Below, one piece after another: positions 20,132 through 28,480 of a stretch of DNA of 64,000 bases (position 1 is its first letter; each line of letters opens with the position of its first letter). The stretch is from Pseudoduganella albidiflava (GTDB taxonomy: Bacteria > Pseudomonadota > Gammaproteobacteria > Burkholderiales > Burkholderiaceae_D), in the NCBI RefSeq assembly GCF_004322755.1, contig NZ_CP036401.1, positions 62,001 to 126,000 on the forward strand, given 5' to 3'. The notes below the pieces were generated by a model. It had not been told where the DNA came from. It was given only the letters and a program-made list of their open reading frames with translations, and made no database searches. The position numbers and the translations under genes are program-made.

Positions 20132-20923
20132 ATGAAACACATTGCCCGCAAGCGCTTCGGCCAGAATTTTTTGCACGATGACAGTGTCCTCGGCGACATC
20201 ATCACAGCCATCGCTCCCCAGGCCGGCGATACGATGGTGGAGATCGGCCCCGGCCTGGCGGCGATGACGGATCTGCTGCTGAAGTCGCTGCCGCACATGC
20301 ACGTGGTGGAGCTGGACCGCGACCTGGTGGCGCGCCTGGAAAAGCGCTTCCCGCGCGACAAGCTGACGATCCACTCCGGCGATGCGCTGAAGTTCGACTT
20401 CGGCGCGATCCCCGTGCCGGAAGGGCGCAAGCTGCGTGTCGTCGGCAACCTGCCGTACAACATCTCCAGCCCGCTGCTGTTCCACCTCGCCGAGTTCGCA
20501 ACGCATATCGAAGACCAGCACTTCATGCTGCAGAAGGAAGTCGTCGAGCGCATGGTGGCCGAGCCGGGCACCAAGGCGTATGGCCGGCTGTCCGTGATGC
20601 TGCAGTGGCGCTACCGCATGGCGCTGATGTTCATCGTGCCGCCGGAAGCGTTCGATCCGCCGCCGAAAGTGGATTCCGCGATCGTGCGGATGATCCCGAT
20701 CGCCGAGCCGCTGCCGTGCGACGTGGCCACGCTGGAAGCCGTGGTGGCCAAGGCGTTCTCGCAGCGCCGCAAGGTGATCCGCAACTGCCTGGCGGGGATG
20801 TTCACCGAGCAGCAGATCGCCGATGCCGGCATCGATCCAGGCACCCGCCCCGAGACCGTGCCGATGGAAGCCTATGTCGCGCTGGCGAACAGCCTGCACC
20901 CCGCACAAGCGCCCGCCCAGTAA
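20132..20923 (+). CDS. rsmA: 16S rRNA dimethyladenosine transferase RsmA (KsgA)
   Basis: 263 residues. [16 protein letters not shown] is the family's N-terminus; the SAM motif ([16 protein letters not shown]) and catalytic [14 protein letters not shown] are present, with the C-terminal small domain after [13 protein letters not shown]. It dimethylates two adjacent adenines in the 3' hairpin of 16S rRNA. Its normal place is after pdxA. No Shine-Dalgarno is visible (ACACGAATAT precedes the ATG), because a repeat element has supplied the leader sequence. Confidence 0.95.
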   Translation: MKHIARKRFGQNFLHDDSVLGDIITAIAPQAGDTMVEIGPGLAAMTDLLLKSLPHMHVVELDRDLVARLEKRFPRDKLTIHSGDALKFDFGAIPVPEGRKLRVVGNLPYNISSPLLFHLAEFATHIEDQHFMLQKEVVERMVAEPGTKAYGRLSVMLQWRYRMALMFIVPPEAFDPPPKVDSAIVRMIPIAEPLPCDVATLEAVVAKAFSQRRKVIRNCLAGMFTEQQIADAGIDPGTRPETVPMEAYVALANSLHPAQAPAQ

Positions 20924-21212
20924 CCGGAAGGCAATATCCGGCATCGGCAAGTTGCCATTGCGTTACAACGGCGCAACGCATTGACGCATGTAACCAACTT
21001 CCCGATGTTCCTTGCACGTGGCTATTTTCCTTATGGATACAAGGACTTGGCCCCGCGCAGCACCGATGTATATCTTTTTCATATAGTTTTCTCCATATTC
21101 TTCATTGGCTGATAACCATTTCAGCCACATAAAATTTTTATCAAGAAGTTGATCGATCGACCAGCGCGGCTGGGCCGGCGGCACTTTTCGATAATAACGA
21201 TACGGAGACTCC

Positions 21213-23837
21213 ATGAAGCTCACCCCCATCGGCGCCCTGGTGCGCGCGCTGTTCCTCGTCCCTGCGGCCGTCGCCACCACGTCCGCAGCCTTTGCGCAGC
21301 AGGCGCCCCAGCCCGGGCAGGCAGCGGCCGGCGGCGATACCGCCGTGCAGCAGGTCACCGTGACCGGCATCCGCGCCTCGGTGCGCAGCGCCCTGTCCGT
21401 CAAGGAAAATTCCAACAGCATCGTCGAGGTGGTGTCCTCGGAAGACATCGGCAAGCTGCCCGACACGACGATCGCCGAATCGCTGGCCCGCCTGCCGGGC
21501 CTGGCCGCCGGCCTGGATCGCGGCAACGCCAGCCAGATCGTCGCGCGCGGCATGGGCGAGCGCTTCATCGGCGCCACGCTGAATGGCCGCGAGCTGGCCT
21601 CGTCCGAACCGAACCGCGCGGTGCGCTTCGAGCAATTCCCGTCCGAGTCGCTGTCCGGCGCGGTGGTTTACAAGACCCAGAACGCCGACCTGATCGAAGG
21701 CGGCGTGGCCACCTCGATCGACCTGCAGACGGTGCAGCCGCTGAAGTACAAGGGCCGGCAATTGTCCGTCAAGGCCGATGCGCTGTTCTACCCGCTGGCC
21801 AACGATGTCGATGCCAAGGCATGGCGTCCGCGCCTGGGCGGCATCTACATCGACCAGCTGGCCGGCGGCAGCGTCGGCGTGGCGCTGGCGGCCAGCTACC
21901 AGAAGCAGCCGTCGATCGAGAAGCGCAAGAACCACTGGGCATTCAACGAGAACAATTCCGTCGACATGAACGGCGACGGCAGCGTCGACAGGACGCCGTG
22001 GGGCTTCGAGGACGAGATCAAGCGCGGCACCAACGAGCGCGCCAGCGTGCTGGGCAAAGTGGAGTGGAAGCTGAGCCCGGACGCGCACATCACCGCCGAC
22101 CTCTACTACGCCAAGAACAAGATCCACGAGCCCAGCGTGCAGCACTGGACCGGCGACATCGGCAACTGGGATGGCTGGCAGACGCCGAACTTCTCGAACC
22201 TGGACATCCGCGATGGCTACGTGGTCGGCGCCACCGTGCGCGACGTCACCGTATCGACACACAGCACGCGCTGGTTCCAGAACATGAGCAATTTCGCCGG
22301 TGGCCTGAACGGCAAGTTCAACGTGGGCGACTGGAAGATCGATGCCGACGTCGCCGTCTCCCGCGCCGACCGCGACAGCCAGTGGGCCGACGTGCGCCAG
22401 ACCAGCGCCCCGGGCACGCTGAGCTGGGCCTTCACGGGCAACGAGCACCAAGAGTATTCGTTCACGCAGGACACCGGCAACGCGGCGATCTTCGGCGCCC
22501 CGGCGCTGTACATCGACGCCGACGGCCACGTCGACGACAAGCTGAACTCGGCCCAGCTGTCGGCCTGGCGCCCGGTCGAACTGGGCCCGGTCAGCCGGAT
22601 CAAGTTCGGCGCGCGCTTCTCGGACCGTGAGAAGTCGTTCCACCAGACTACCTGGAACCTGGCCACCACGGCCACGGCGCTGCCGGCGTCGTCGTTCGAG
22701 ACGATCCGTGCGGAAGGCTACTTCCCGGCCCTGATGCTGAACGACTTCGACGGCACGGTGGGTTCGCTGTTCGGCGCGGGCGCGCTGTCGCCGGACGGCC
22801 GCGCGCAGACCACCAACGACCTGCTGGCCGGCTGGCGCGTAAAGGAGCGCAGCAGCGCCGTGTATGCCCAGGGCGACCTGGATGGCGAGATGTTCGGCCT
22901 GAAATACCGCGGCAACGTGGGCCTGCGCGTGGTGCACACCAAGCAGACCGGCTACGGCATGGAGTCGCGCAACGGCGCGGCGCCCACGGCGCTGGAAGGC
23001 GGCGCGTCGTACACCAAGGCGCTGCCGAGCGCGAACCTGATCCTCAACCTGGACGAGGCACAGGAACACCAGCTGCGCTTCTCGCTCGCCCGGGCCATGT
23101 CGCGTGCGCCGATGGACGAGATGCGCGCATCGCGCTCGCTGTCGATCGACACCACGCCGGGTTCGAGCCAGCCGCTGACGGGCAGCGCGGGCAATCCGGG
23201 CCTGCTGCCGATGATGGCCAACCAGGCCGACCTGTCCTACCAGTGGTACTTTGAAAAAGGCTCGCTGCTGTCGGCCGGGCTGTTCTACAAGAAGGTGGGC
23301 AGCTACATCGGCATCACCAGCGACACCACCACGATCGACGGCCGCCAGGCCACCATCACCCGCTCGATCAACGGCGACGGCGGCTATGTGCGCGGGCTGG
23401 AACTGGCTTACCAGCAGGCCTTCACGATGCTGCCGGCACCGTTCGACGGCCTGGGCATGTCGGCCAACTTCTCGTACAACGAAAGCAGCATCAAGGAGTT
23501 CACCGGCGATTTCCCGATGGTGGGCCTGATGCGGCGCAATGGCGGTGTCACGCTGTGGTACGAGAAAAACGGCTTCGAGGCGCGCCTGCAGGCCAACTAC
23601 CACAGCCCGTTCGTGCGCATGCCGCGCTGGAACGCCGGCTACCTGGTCGAGAATGCCGAAGAGACCTACGTCTCCGCCAACATCTCGAAATACCTGACGC
23701 CGCAACTGCAGCTGCACCTGGGGCTGGACAACATCACCAACCAGCGCGTGATCCACAAGCAGGGCGGCAACCAGTACGTGCAGAACGTGATGGAATACGG
23801 CCGGCGCTACAACATCGGACTGGCATACAAGTTCTGA
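21213..23837 (+). CDS. TonB-dependent receptor, second copy
   Basis: 874 residues. A signal peptide (MKLTPIGALVRALFLVPAAVATTSAAFAQ) and TonB-box region VTVTGIRASVRSALS lead to a plug with VVSSEDIGKLPDTTIAESLARLPG and then the barrel, ending LAYKF with a terminal aromatic as BAM substrates need. It is the same receptor class as the protein at 3832 but clearly diverged. GGAG lies 5-8 nt before the ATG. The 289-bp upstream gap holds no other gene. The nearby pectate lyase suggests, without proving, an oligogalacturonide substrate. A strong terminator follows, so it is monocistronic. Confidence 0.93.
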   Translation: MKLTPIGALVRALFLVPAAVATTSAAFAQQAPQPGQAAAGGDTAVQQVTVTGIRASVRSALSVKENSNSIVEVVSSEDIGKLPDTTIAESLARLPGLAAGLDRGNASQIVARGMGERFIGATLNGRELASSEPNRAVRFEQFPSESLSGAVVYKTQNADLIEGGVATSIDLQTVQPLKYKGRQLSVKADALFYPLANDVDAKAWRPRLGGIYIDQLAGGSVGVALAASYQKQPSIEKRKNHWAFNENNSVDMNGDGSVDRTPWGFEDEIKRGTNERASVLGKVEWKLSPDAHITADLYYAKNKIHEPSVQHWTGDIGNWDGWQTPNFSNLDIRDGYVVGATVRDVTVSTHSTRWFQNMSNFAGGLNGKFNVGDWKIDADVAVSRADRDSQWADVRQTSAPGTLSWAFTGNEHQEYSFTQDTGNAAIFGAPALYIDADGHVDDKLNSAQLSAWRPVELGPVSRIKFGARFSDREKSFHQTTWNLATTATALPASSFETIRAEGYFPALMLNDFDGTVGSLFGAGALSPDGRAQTTNDLLAGWRVKERSSAVYAQGDLDGEMFGLKYRGNVGLRVVHTKQTGYGMESRNGAAPTALEGGASYTKALPSANLILNLDEAQEHQLRFSLARAMSRAPMDEMRASRSLSIDTTPGSSQPLTGSAGNPGLLPMMANQADLSYQWYFEKGSLLSAGLFYKKVGSYIGITSDTTTIDGRQATITRSINGDGGYVRGLELAYQQAFTMLPAPFDGLGMSANFSYNESSIKEFTGDFPMVGLMRRNGGVTLWYEKNGFEARLQANYHSPFVRMPRWNAGYLVENAEETYVSANISKYLTPQLQLHLGLDNITNQRVIHKQGGNQYVQNVMEYGRRYNIGLAYKF

Positions 23838-23855
23838 TCGCTGCGTAACCCCGTG

Positions 23856-23891
23856 AAACCGCCGGTGGCCGAAAGGTGCCGGCGGTTTTTT
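23856..23891 (+). terminator. rho-independent terminator of second TonB receptor
   Basis: A 10-bp perfect stem (AAACCGCCGG at 23856-23865 with CCGGCGGTTT at 23879-23888) is followed directly by a run of six T residues (23886-23891). It begins 19 nt after the stop codon. Confidence 0.9.
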
Positions 23892-23915
23892 CTTGGCGCG
23901 CTGTTGCCAGAAAAA

Positions 23916-24248
23916 CGGTGACAGTCACCATTTTTTCGGAAACATTGCAAAAGAATCGGTGACAGGCTCCGTTTTTCGGGAAATTTTGCAAAAGAATTGG
24001 AGCCTGTCACCGTTTTTTGAAACCACCCCAAGTGCAAATTCCGGGGTCAGACCCGGCGGGGTGAAGCAGGGGTTTCGCGAAGCATGCTTCGCGCCTGCGG
24101 AACGATGCTGGCATACATGCCAGCATTCCTTCCTGACCCCAGCCCTTCGCCGTTGGGGTGAACGCATGCACTTCAAGGAATCGGAGCCTGTCACCGGTTT
24201 TCGGGAAATGTTGCAAAAGAATGGGAGCCTGTCACCGGTTTTTTGGGG
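23916..24248 (+). repeat. 41-bp tandem array with variable 13-bp cores, interrupted
   Basis: The units start at 23916, 23957, 23998, 24182 and 24223. Each is a 13-bp core (GGTGACAGTCACC, GGTGACAGGCTCC, then GGAGCCTGTCACC three times) followed by a constant tail TTTTCGGGAAAT.TTGCAAAAGAAT. Cores two and three are exact reverse complements, giving a 14-bp inverted repeat around a 28-nt loop (23957-24012). The third unit is broken after its T-run by the element at 24024-24172. The whole 550-bp gap before the pectate lyase gene consists of a terminator, this array, that insertion and the lyase promoter. Confidence 0.85.
24024..24172 (+). repeat. single-module repeat element (copy A) inside the array
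   Basis: It starts CACCCCAAGTGCAAATTCCG-GGGTCAG and ends CTGACCCCAGCCCTTCGC-GTTGGGGTGAA, the same ends as copy B at 31778. In between is one module: GCAGG (24066-24070), an 18-bp palindrome (24076-24093, arms CGCGAAGCA), CCTGC (24094-24098), and a second hairpin with 10-bp arms (ATGCTGGCAT, 24105-24114; ATGCCAGCAT, 24117-24126). Confidence 0.82.
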
Positions 24249-24268
24249 CATGCCTGAACCAGCGGTAG

Positions 24269-24282
24269 TGAAAACGTTTGCA
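24269..24282. promoter_or_regulatory. LacI-type operator upstream of pectate lyase
   Basis: TGAAAACGTTTGCA is a near-palindrome (6 of 7 pairs) centred on CG, of the LacI/GalR operator class and similar to the site at 3737. It lies about 105 bp before the lyase start and just after the repeat array. Confidence 0.5.
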
Positions 24283-24387
24283 ATCATTGTCGTGATTTTA
24301 TTAAATTAAAAACACTGCGAGTGATCCATTTTTGGTCGAGCCAAATCTATACTGGCCTGACCAATATGACCTTGAAGGAGGCGAAAA

Positions 24388-26289
24388 ATGGAGACACGAC
24401 GTAGTGCGGGCAACGGAGCGGGAACGCCGTGCCGGGCGGCGCTGGGCATGGTGGCCGCGGCGCTGTTGATGCAGGGGTGCGGCGGCCAGGCGGGCGGCGA
24501 AGCCGCCGCGGGGCAGGGCGGCAGCGTGACGATGGCGGCAATGGCCCGGCAGGATGCGGCGCCGCAAGCCGCGCCGGCATGGAACATGGATGCCAGCCTG
24601 CATGCCGCCGCGGCCACCGGCTGGGCATCGCAAGGCGCGGGCACCACAGGCGGCGCCGGTGCGCCGGCCAGCAATATCTATGTCGTGCGCAACTGGGCCG
24701 AACTGAATGCGGCGCTGGCGAACACCAACAGCCCTACCTATGCCACCGATCCCGCCGCGGCCAAGCGGGAGCCGAAGATCATCCGGATCGTCGGCACCAT
24801 CTACGGCACCGACCTGGGCAACGGCAGGCTGGCCGACGAGGCCTATTACAAGTCCCTCAACGCCACCGCCGCCAAGTGGGACTTCAACCTGTACCTGCAA
24901 AGCCTGGACACGGCCTTCATGGCCGACCTGAACGCCAGGGTGGCGCAGGGCGACCCGGAAGCGATCGCCCTGCGCGCGCGGATATCGGCACTGAGCTCGG
25001 CGCGCAGCACGCTGCGCAACCTCCAGAAGGCGCAGATCCAGTTCATCATCCCGTCCAACACCACCATCGTCGGCGTGGGCCGCGATGCCAGGGTGGTCGA
25101 TGGCTATTTCTCGATCAACGCCACGCCCAACATCATCATCCGCAACCTGGAATTCCAGGCGCCGCAGGACCTGACGCCCAGCTGGGACGGCAAGAGCGCC
25201 TGGGATTCCCGCTACAAGGCCATCTCCGTGGTGACCGGCAAGCAGCTGTGGATCGACCATTGCACGCTGAGCGACGGCAACCCCGCCGAGGAAATCGTCA
25301 CCATCAACGGCGTCACGTCGCACGTCAACCGCTTCGACGGCCTGATCGACATCGAGGACAGCAGCGACTACGTCACCCTGTCGTACAACATCTTCAAGAA
25401 CCACGACAAGACCAATATGGTGGGCGGTTCGGGCGACGGGAACGGCGCCAAGGAACGCGATTTCAACCGCATCACCTTCCATAACAATGTGTGGGACAAC
25501 ATTGCCCAGCGCGCGCCGCGCGCACGCTTCGGCCGCATCCACGTCTACAACAATTACTACCGGGGCGACACCTCCGCGACAGCGAAATACCGCCTCGGCT
25601 ACTTCATCGGCATGGGCGCGGAATCGAAGATCCTGTCCGAATCGAATGCGTTCGAGATCACCGGTCCGGAGGCTGGCGCCGCGAAAGTCATGTCGAACCT
25701 GAACGGCTACCAGTTCAAGGACGTGGGCTCGTGGATCAATGGCGTGCCCGCCTCCGCCGCGCTGGAAGCGGCAGCCAGGGCGGCGCTGGAGAATAACTGG
25801 GCCAAGGTGGTGGCCGCGGCGGCCAGCAGCGGCTTCACGGTGGGGCCCTATACCAATGAGCTGGGCTGGACGCCCACGTACGACTACCGGCCGGGCGCTT
25901 CGTTCCAGGAGGTCAAGATGCACAACCTGGCCACTGCCGGCTCGGGCAAGGTGGCGATCGACGGGGCGAACCTGGACGTCACGTCGAGTTTCTCGCTGCT
26001 GCGTTCGGGCCTCGCCTGGAACCGCATCACCGGCAAGTACAGCGCCTCCATCACCCTCACCAACACCGGCGGCGCCGCGCTGGCCGGTCCGTTCCAGCTG
26101 GTGCTGGACCAGCTCCCGGCCGGTGTCGCCCTCGACAATGCCAGCGGCACCCGCGACGGCGCACCGTACATTACGCTCGCGGCCGACGCCATCGCCCCCG
26201 GCGCCTCGGTCACGGTACCGCTGGTCTACAGCAATCCCGGCAAGCTGGCCATCAGCTACACCAATGCCGTCTACGTCGGCTACTTCTGA
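24388..26289 (+). CDS. pectate lyase, family PL1, lipoprotein
   Basis: 633 residues. The N-terminus has a lipobox (LLMQGC), so it is a lipid-anchored exported protein. A low-complexity segment leads to the parallel beta-helix of polysaccharide lyase family 1: IRIVGTIYG, NTTIVGVG, WIDHCTLSDG, VGGSGDGNG and the arginine cluster R375-A-P-R-A-R380, which contains the catalytic base of the family. It cleaves polygalacturonate by calcium-dependent beta-elimination. About 100 C-terminal residues (SSFSLLRSGLAWNRITGKYSASITLTNTGG) form a separate Ig-like domain. AAGGAGG lies 6 nt before the ATG. A PEP-CTERM gene follows after 14 bp. Confidence 0.92.
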   Translation: METRRSAGNGAGTPCRAALGMVAAALLMQGCGGQAGGEAAAGQGGSVTMAAMARQDAAPQAAPAWNMDASLHAAAATGWASQGAGTTGGAGAPASNIYVVRNWAELNAALANTNSPTYATDPAAAKREPKIIRIVGTIYGTDLGNGRLADEAYYKSLNATAAKWDFNLYLQSLDTAFMADLNARVAQGDPEAIALRARISALSSARSTLRNLQKAQIQFIIPSNTTIVGVGRDARVVDGYFSINATPNIIIRNLEFQAPQDLTPSWDGKSAWDSRYKAISVVTGKQLWIDHCTLSDGNPAEEIVTINGVTSHVNRFDGLIDIEDSSDYVTLSYNIFKNHDKTNMVGGSGDGNGAKERDFNRITFHNNVWDNIAQRAPRARFGRIHVYNNYYRGDTSATAKYRLGYFIGMGAESKILSESNAFEITGPEAGAAKVMSNLNGYQFKDVGSWINGVPASAALEAAARAALENNWAKVVAAAASSGFTVGPYTNELGWTPTYDYRPGASFQEVKMHNLATAGSGKVAIDGANLDVTSSFSLLRSGLAWNRITGKYSASITLTNTGGAALAGPFQLVLDQLPAGVALDNASGTRDGAPYITLAADAIAPGASVTVPLVYSNPGKLAISYTNAVYVGYF

Positions 26290-26303
26290 AAGCGAGGCAA
26301 CGC

Positions 26304-26921
26304 ATGATGAAAAACCTGAAGCATCGCATGAGCTCGTACTTGGCCCTGTCTTTGGCCACGCTGGCCCTGCTGTTCAGCCACGCCGCCAGCGCGGCGCTCT
26401 ACCACGTCAGCGTCGATACCCGCGCCTTCACCGGCCAGGCCCTGCTGGACTTTACCTTCCTGGCCAACGCCGGGGCCACGCCGGCCCGCGCCATCCTGGA
26501 TAATTTCAGCGGCGAGTTCGGCGCCGTGTTCGATGCGTCGCCCCGAGTGACCGGCACGATTCCGGCCGGCGTGGTGCTGGGCAACCAGGACGGCGGCGAT
26601 TACCTGACCCAATACGTCCAGCTGGGAGGATTGTTCAGCTTCGATATCCGCTTCGACGGCGCCTTCGCCACCACGGAGAGCATCGACGCGTCGCTGTTTG
26701 CCGTCACGCTGTACAACGCCGACCTGACCGGCTATATCGGCGATGCGGGCAGCCTGGTCGAGTTCGCGCTGTCGCCCCAAACGAACGGCATCCCGGGCGG
26801 CATCAGCGTGGTGGCCTCCAACGAACTGGCCCAGGTATCCGCCGTGCCGGAACCGTCTTCGCTCCTGCTGGCACTGGGCGGCCTGGGCCTGCTTGCCCTG
26901 CACCGGCGCCGCCAGTCCTGA
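26304..26921 (+). CDS. PEP-CTERM sorting-domain protein
   Basis: 205 residues with a signal peptide (cleavage near HAASA) and a C-terminal exosortase tag: VPEPSS, a hydrophobic helix LLLALGGLGLLAL and a basic end HRRRQS. The middle is a beta-rich domain of unknown function. Proteins with this tag are processed by exosortase/XrtA and displayed or released with exopolysaccharide; no exosortase is in the window. It begins 14 bp after the pectate lyase and probably shares its transcript. ATG 26307 is an alternative start. Confidence 0.88.
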   Translation: MMKNLKHRMSSYLALSLATLALLFSHAASAALYHVSVDTRAFTGQALLDFTFLANAGATPARAILDNFSGEFGAVFDASPRVTGTIPAGVVLGNQDGGDYLTQYVQLGGLFSFDIRFDGAFATTESIDASLFAVTLYNADLTGYIGDAGSLVEFALSPQTNGIPGGISVVASNELAQVSAVPEPSSLLLALGGLGLLALHRRRQS

Positions 26922-26944
26922 AGGACCGCAAGCAAAAACGCGGG

Positions 26945-26973
26945 CAAAAAAAAGCCGGCTCTGGGAGCCGGCT
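26945..26973 (-). terminator. rho-independent terminator of the minus-strand lipoprotein genes
   Basis: A 9-bp perfect stem (AGCCGGCTC at 26953-26961, GAGCCGGCT at 26965-26973, TGG loop) is preceded on the plus strand by a run of A residues, which reads as a T-tract after the hairpin on the minus strand. It may also stop transcripts from the PEP-CTERM gene. Confidence 0.75.
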
Positions 26974-27079
26974 AAATCCAATTCTCAGAAAGAAGTGGAG
27001 GAGACGGGAGTGATTATGATGCGCTGCCGCATATTGATCCACTTTATTTTCAGAATGCCCATCATTCCTCCTGTGAATA

Positions 27080-27673
27080 TCACGGGTTCTTCGTGCAGGT
27101 CACCAGGGCATCGGCACGGATCGCATCGCCCATGATGCCGGCGCCATTGGCGATCGTGCAAGTCTGGCCGTCCGGCTGGTTGAAGATCGTCACGCCATAC
27201 GGATCGCCGACAGCAATGTTGTCGAAACTGGCCGTTGGCGAAGCCACCGTCACCGGCAGCACGGTCGAGCCGTTGATGAGCTGCAGGTTGGCGCCGGTCA
27301 GGCCCTTGACGGACACCACGACCGAGTACCGGTTCTGGGTGCAGTTGAGCGCCACGGTGACCGCTTCCATGCGGCCGGCGGTACCCGCGGTGCTCGGCGG
27401 ATTGCAGGTCATGTGCTGCGGCTGGGTCTTGATCACCACGTTGTAGTTGCTGCCGTATTCGACCGTGCGCGGGAAGCTGAAGTCCGTGGCGCCGACCGGT
27501 ACCGAGATCACGTCGTCGCCATTGGCCAGTTGCAGGCCCGGGTTCGCCAGCGGCACCTTGTTGCCCAGCGAATCATAGAAGGCGCCGGTGATCGTGAATT
27601 CCGACTTGCCGCCGCAGCCGGCCAGCGCCAATGCGGCAGCCAGCACCGCCGTGCCGAAGTATTTTGCTTTCAT
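27080..27673 (-). CDS. lipoprotein with two repeated beta domains, function unknown
   Basis: 197 residues with a lipobox (ALALAGCGGK). Two copies of a domain of about 80 residues follow, with the pattern GL.L.NG...V.V......F......Y.V.I..QP...C (LQLANGDDVISVPVG / LQLINGSTVLPVTVA; YNVVIKTQPQHMTC / YGVTIFNQPDGQTC). The neighbour upstream is a paralogue 24 bp away, so the two form an operon. I do not recognise a family function; cell-surface display is likely from the lipobox. Confidence 0.75.
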   Translation of the reverse strand: MKAKYFGTAVLAAALALAGCGGKSEFTITGAFYDSLGNKVPLANPGLQLANGDDVISVPVGATDFSFPRTVEYGSNYNVVIKTQPQHMTCNPPSTAGTAGRMEAVTVALNCTQNRYSVVVSVKGLTGANLQLINGSTVLPVTVASPTASFDNIAVGDPYGVTIFNQPDGQTCTIANGAGIMGDAIRADALVTCTKNP

Positions 27674-27697
27674 CTAGTTCTCCAGTTGGGGCGATGT

Positions 27698-28306
27698 TCA
27701 GGACGCGGGCGAAGCGATCGGAGCGCACGAGACCGCGAGATTCAGCTTGTCGCCCGACGGCATCGTGCCGGTGGGGTTGTCCACGGTGCAGAACAGTCCC
27801 TCGGGTTGCTGCAGCACTGTCACGCCGTAGGCGGCGCCGTCGAATACCTTGCCGGGGAAGACAAAGTCGGGGCCGGTATTGGGACGGATCGTCACGGTCA
27901 TGTTACCGAGCGCCAGCACCAGCTGGTCCTGCGTCAGGCCGGTCACGGTGCCGCCCAGCTGGTAGCTGTTGGTTTCGCAAATGACCCTCGGCCGCAGCGC
28001 GGTGTAGTAGTTGGCCTTGATGTTCTTGCCCGAGGATTCTTCGACGTCGCACCTGGCAGCGGTAGGCTGAGTCACCACCTCGATATTGATCGTGGAATCC
28101 TCGGCGATCAGGTTCGGGAAATAGACCTGGGAACTGCCCACGGCGACGGACACGGTCTGGTCGCCGTTCTTCAGGACCAGGCCTGGCTTGGCCAGGCCTT
28201 CGACCGTCACCAGCAGCGTCAGGTTGCCGTTGTCGTCACCGCCGCAGCCGGCCAGCATCGCGGCGCACAGCGCGCCTGCGGTTGCGCGCGCATACATACT
28301 CTTCAT
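27698..28306 (-). CDS. lipoprotein paralogue with two repeated beta domains
   Basis: 202 residues, lipobox AAMLAGCGGD, and the same two-domain architecture as the next gene (LVLKNGDQTVSVAVG / LVLALGNMTVTIRPN; YGVTVLQQPEGLFC). MKSMYARA at 28306 is the first ATG; the frame can be extended only to a TTG at 28324. A GGAG lies 12 nt upstream. It is first in a two-gene minus-strand unit. Function is unknown; the duplication of both domain and gene points to a locally expanded surface-protein family. Confidence 0.72.
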   Translation of the reverse strand: MKSMYARATAGALCAAMLAGCGGDDNGNLTLLVTVEGLAKPGLVLKNGDQTVSVAVGSSQVYFPNLIAEDSTINIEVVTQPTAARCDVEESSGKNIKANYYTALRPRVICETNSYQLGGTVTGLTQDQLVLALGNMTVTIRPNTGPDFVFPGKVFDGAAYGVTVLQQPEGLFCTVDNPTGTMPSGDKLNLAVSCAPIASPAS

Positions 28307-28480
28307 AACAATAACAATCTCCAAATTGATCGGGGCGGATGCCGGGCGGCGGCTGACCCGGCAGCGGCACGGCCGGGCCGGAAGCGGCGCGTACTGAGCC
28401 GGAAGCGGCGCCTATTTTAGTCCATTTGGCAAGCCCGGAGGCGCTAAATCCTTGTAACGACCTGTGTCATGGCCGCGCCT

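Noticed and set aside
23916..24248. Possible CRISPR array.
   Set aside because: The constant part is adjacent to short variable cores that invert, there are no 30-nt spacers and no cas genes.
23893..24309. Small frame of about 138 codons through the repeat array.
   Set aside because: It is composed only of the intergenic repeats (its residues restate the repeat units) and has no ribosome site.
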